Source: DAIDJD01 sp035485275 (lineage in GTDB: Bacteria; Oederibacteriota; JAJYGY01; DAIDJD01). From it: a stretch of DNA of 64,000 bases. The number at the start of each line of letters is the position of its first letter. Within the stretch, counting starts at the first letter, position 1. This document shows positions 62,492 through 64,000 of this stretch, piece by piece. The translations under genes and the position numbers were made by a program. The DNA is taken from assembly GCA_035485275.1 (NCBI GenBank), contig DATHOE010000011.1:1-64000 (forward strand), read 5' to 3'. Below the pieces are notes generated by a model that did no database searches, was not told where the DNA came from, and saw nothing but the letters and a program-made list of their open reading frames with translations.

Positions 62492-63124
62492 TTAGCGAGG
62501 CTGGGGCACGCCGCCGGTCTCGATGGGCATATTGTGCTGCTGCCACATGGGCCAGCCGCCGAAGAAGGATCCCACGTCGGTGAATTTCTTGTCGTTCACC
62601 AGCTTCTGCGCGACCTTGTTGCTCAGCTGGCAGCCCGCTCCGTGGCAGTAGGTGACGATGTATTTGGCGTGTTTGAGTTTGCGCGCATAGAGCGCGTAGT
62701 ATTTGTCGAATTCGGCCAGGGGCAGGGGGATGGCGCCGGGGATGTGCCCCTGGTCGTATTCGCTCTTCGAGCGGGCGTCGCAGAAGAGGGCCTTTTTGCC
62801 CGTCCACATCGCCAGGGCCTCGTCCCAATGGTAGTGCTTCCAGCCTTTGGCCCAGTCCGGGATGGCGATGGAGTCGTAGTCCTGCACCGCCTGCGGCTGC
62901 TGTATGACCACCGGCGCGCCCGGGCTCATGCCGGCTCCCACGGCCGAACCTGGTATGGGCATGGGCTGCGGCGCGCCGGGCTGGCCCGGGGACATGGAAT
63001 TGGGGTTGCCCTGGGCCTGCGCGTCCTGGGCCTGGCCCGCCTGGTACTGGCTGGGGCTGACGCCGTAGGCCGTGAGGCCGGCGGAAATGCCGGAGGCCAG
63101 GATGAAAAGGAGAGCCTTGCGCAT
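62492..63124 (-). CDS. Exported rhodanese-like protein
   Basis: This 210-aa protein has an N-terminal signal or lipoprotein-like segment (KALLFILASGISAGLTAYG), a Gln/Pro/Gly-rich linker (about 25-80) and a rhodanese domain (about 100-205) with LFCDARSKSEYDQGHIPGA and the active-site loop VTYCHGAGCQLSNKVA. It probably handles sulfane sulfur or thiols in the periplasm. Confidence 0.8.
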   Translation of the reverse strand: MRKALLFILASGISAGLTAYGVSPSQYQAGQAQDAQAQGNPNSMSPGQPGAPQPMPIPGSAVGAGMSPGAPVVIQQPQAVQDYDSIAIPDWAKGWKHYHWDEALAMWTGKKALFCDARSKSEYDQGHIPGAIPLPLAEFDKYYALYARKLKHAKYIVTYCHGAGCQLSNKVAQKLVNDKKFTDVGSFFGGWPMWQQHNMPIETGGVPQPR

Positions 63125-63222
63125 GGTGTTGCCTCCCTGGTGGGCGATCGTGCGGTGGGATAAGGACGGAGATTGTAGCGCAGGCCCGGCCCGTTTTCAA
63201 AGGCCTAGGATGGCGCCCGTTT

Positions 63223-63957
63223 TCAGGCCAGGGAGCGCCCGCCGTCCACGGTGAGCTCCGTGCCGGTGACGAAATCGCTCCCGGCCAGGTACACGACGGC
63301 CCGCGCGATCTCCTCGGGGCCTCCCAGGCGTTTGAGCAGGCTGCGCTTGAGGCTGGCGCGGCGCTGGGCCGCGCTGTGGACGTCCGGCATCAGCATCGGC
63401 CCGGGGGACACGCTGTTGACCAGGACCCAGGGCGCCAGGGCCGCCGCGCTGAGGCGCGTCAATTGCAGGAGGCCGGCCTTGCTGAGGCTGTAGGGCAAGG
63501 CGCCGGGCCAGGCCAGGCGCCCGCCCACGTCGGTGATGTTGATGATGCGTCCCTGCCGGCGTTTCCGAAGCAGGGGGACGCCGATGGCCTGGGTCAGCAG
63601 GGCGGGCGCCCTCAGGTTCACGGCATAGGGCAGGTCGAAATCCGGGGCCTGGGCGCGCTCCAGGGTCACCCGCGGGAAGATGGAGGCGTTGTTCACCAGG
63701 ATCTGGCAGCCCAGGCGGTGGCCCAGCACCTTGCGCCCGAGCGTCAGCGCCTGCCCCGCCTTGGACAGGTCGGCCTTGTGCAGGCTGCAGTCCACACCCA
63801 GGGCGCGGATCTCGGCGGCCGTCTCCCGGGCCTCGGAAACGGAGCGTCCGTAATGCAGGGCGATGGCGCAGCCCTGCCCCGCCAGGGCCAGGGATATGGC
63901 CCTGCCGATGCGGTGCGCACCGCCCGTGACCAGTGCTCGCTTGCCTTTGAGGTCCAT
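63223..63957 (-). CDS. Short-chain dehydrogenase, pteridine-reductase-like
   Basis: This 244-aa SDR has the cofactor motif VTGGAHRIGRAISLALA, LVNNASIF, and the catalytic Ser...Tyr-x3-Lys at PYSLSKAGLLQL. VSPGPMLMPD follows. The GGAHRIG variant is typical of FolM/PTR1-type pteridine reductases, so dihydrofolate or dihydromonapterin reduction is possible. FabG-type activity is the alternative. It starts directly behind the upstream gene's stop. Confidence 0.8.
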   Translation of the reverse strand: MDLKGKRALVTGGAHRIGRAISLALAGQGCAIALHYGRSVSEARETAAEIRALGVDCSLHKADLSKAGQALTLGRKVLGHRLGCQILVNNASIFPRVTLERAQAPDFDLPYAVNLRAPALLTQAIGVPLLRKRRQGRIINITDVGGRLAWPGALPYSLSKAGLLQLTRLSAAALAPWVLVNSVSPGPMLMPDVHSAAQRRASLKRSLLKRLGGPEEIARAVVYLAGSDFVTGTELTVDGGRSLA

Positions 63958-63958
63958 G

Positions 63959-64000
63959 TCAGAGCCTGAGTTTCTTGAAGACGCGTTCCGGCACAGCGCG
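63959..64000 (-). CDS. C-terminal end of an upstream gene (partial)
   Basis: A minus-strand frame open to the window edge ends with TGA at 63959-63961, reading ...RAVPERVFKKLRL. It ends one base before the SDR start codon, as expected for an operon neighbour. Too short to identify. Confidence 0.4.
   Translation of the reverse strand, partial: RAVPERVFKKLRL

Overview
The window joins a high-G+C bacterial chromosome to an integrated genomic island of about 20 kb. An RND heavy-metal exporter, a periplasmic cupredoxin and a lipid-phosphate phosphatase suggest a Gram-negative (diderm) host. I cannot place the phylum from sequence alone. The tmRNA proteolysis tag reads ADEQLALAA. Core genes from about 20.5 kb onward are clearly G+C-rich, while the island is lower and contains one strikingly A+T-rich block.

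Island (121-20202). It sits in the 3' end of ssrA (tmRNA, minus strand, 20184-20532). A 22-bp direct repeat of the tmRNA 3' end lies at 121-142 and 20181-20202. Each copy is followed, in the direction of ssrA transcription, by a hairpin terminator, so the hairpin at 80-116 is probably the original ssrA terminator and the one at 20137-20172 is island-borne. A P4-type tyrosine integrase lies beside the intact ssrA, and repeated ATACCCGG motifs at both ends look like arm-type integrase sites. From left to right the cargo is: a HigBA-like toxin-antitoxin pair; an XRE regulator, an AlpA-family protein and a replication-relaxation protein; a copper/silver resistance cluster (Cys-rich secreted protein, an unusually short CusB-like adaptor, CusA, cupredoxin, a 44-aa membrane peptide, CopA-type ATPase); a 573-bp non-coding segment with nested inverted repeats and a consensus DnaA box; a membrane protein; a 1272-aa RecD-like helicase fused to a PD-(D/E)XK-like nuclease, with a small downstream partner; and an A+T-rich minus-strand cassette of five unrecognised genes, three of them small HTH proteins.

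The helicase-nuclease and the five-gene cassette are the best candidates for undescribed (probably anti-phage) systems. Their function is inferred from context, not shown.

Chromosome (20.5-64 kb). This is mostly housekeeping: phosphate/polyphosphate metabolism (ppa, ppx, ppk), an ABC-2 exporter, an AraC regulator, a possible small RNA, Spx/ArsC-like protein, pdxH, a DJ-1 protein, PrxQ-like peroxiredoxin, fumC, fabI, a NitT/TauT-like ABC transporter in one operon with a ThiO-like oxidase, a FecR protein with an extraordinary Arg/Met-rich tail, a cysH-GNAT-HD operon, tldD-pmbA, an MFS exporter, gltBD, ilvD, a PAP2 phosphatase, a secreted rhodanese and an SDR. No rRNA, tRNA, CRISPR array or insertion sequence was seen.
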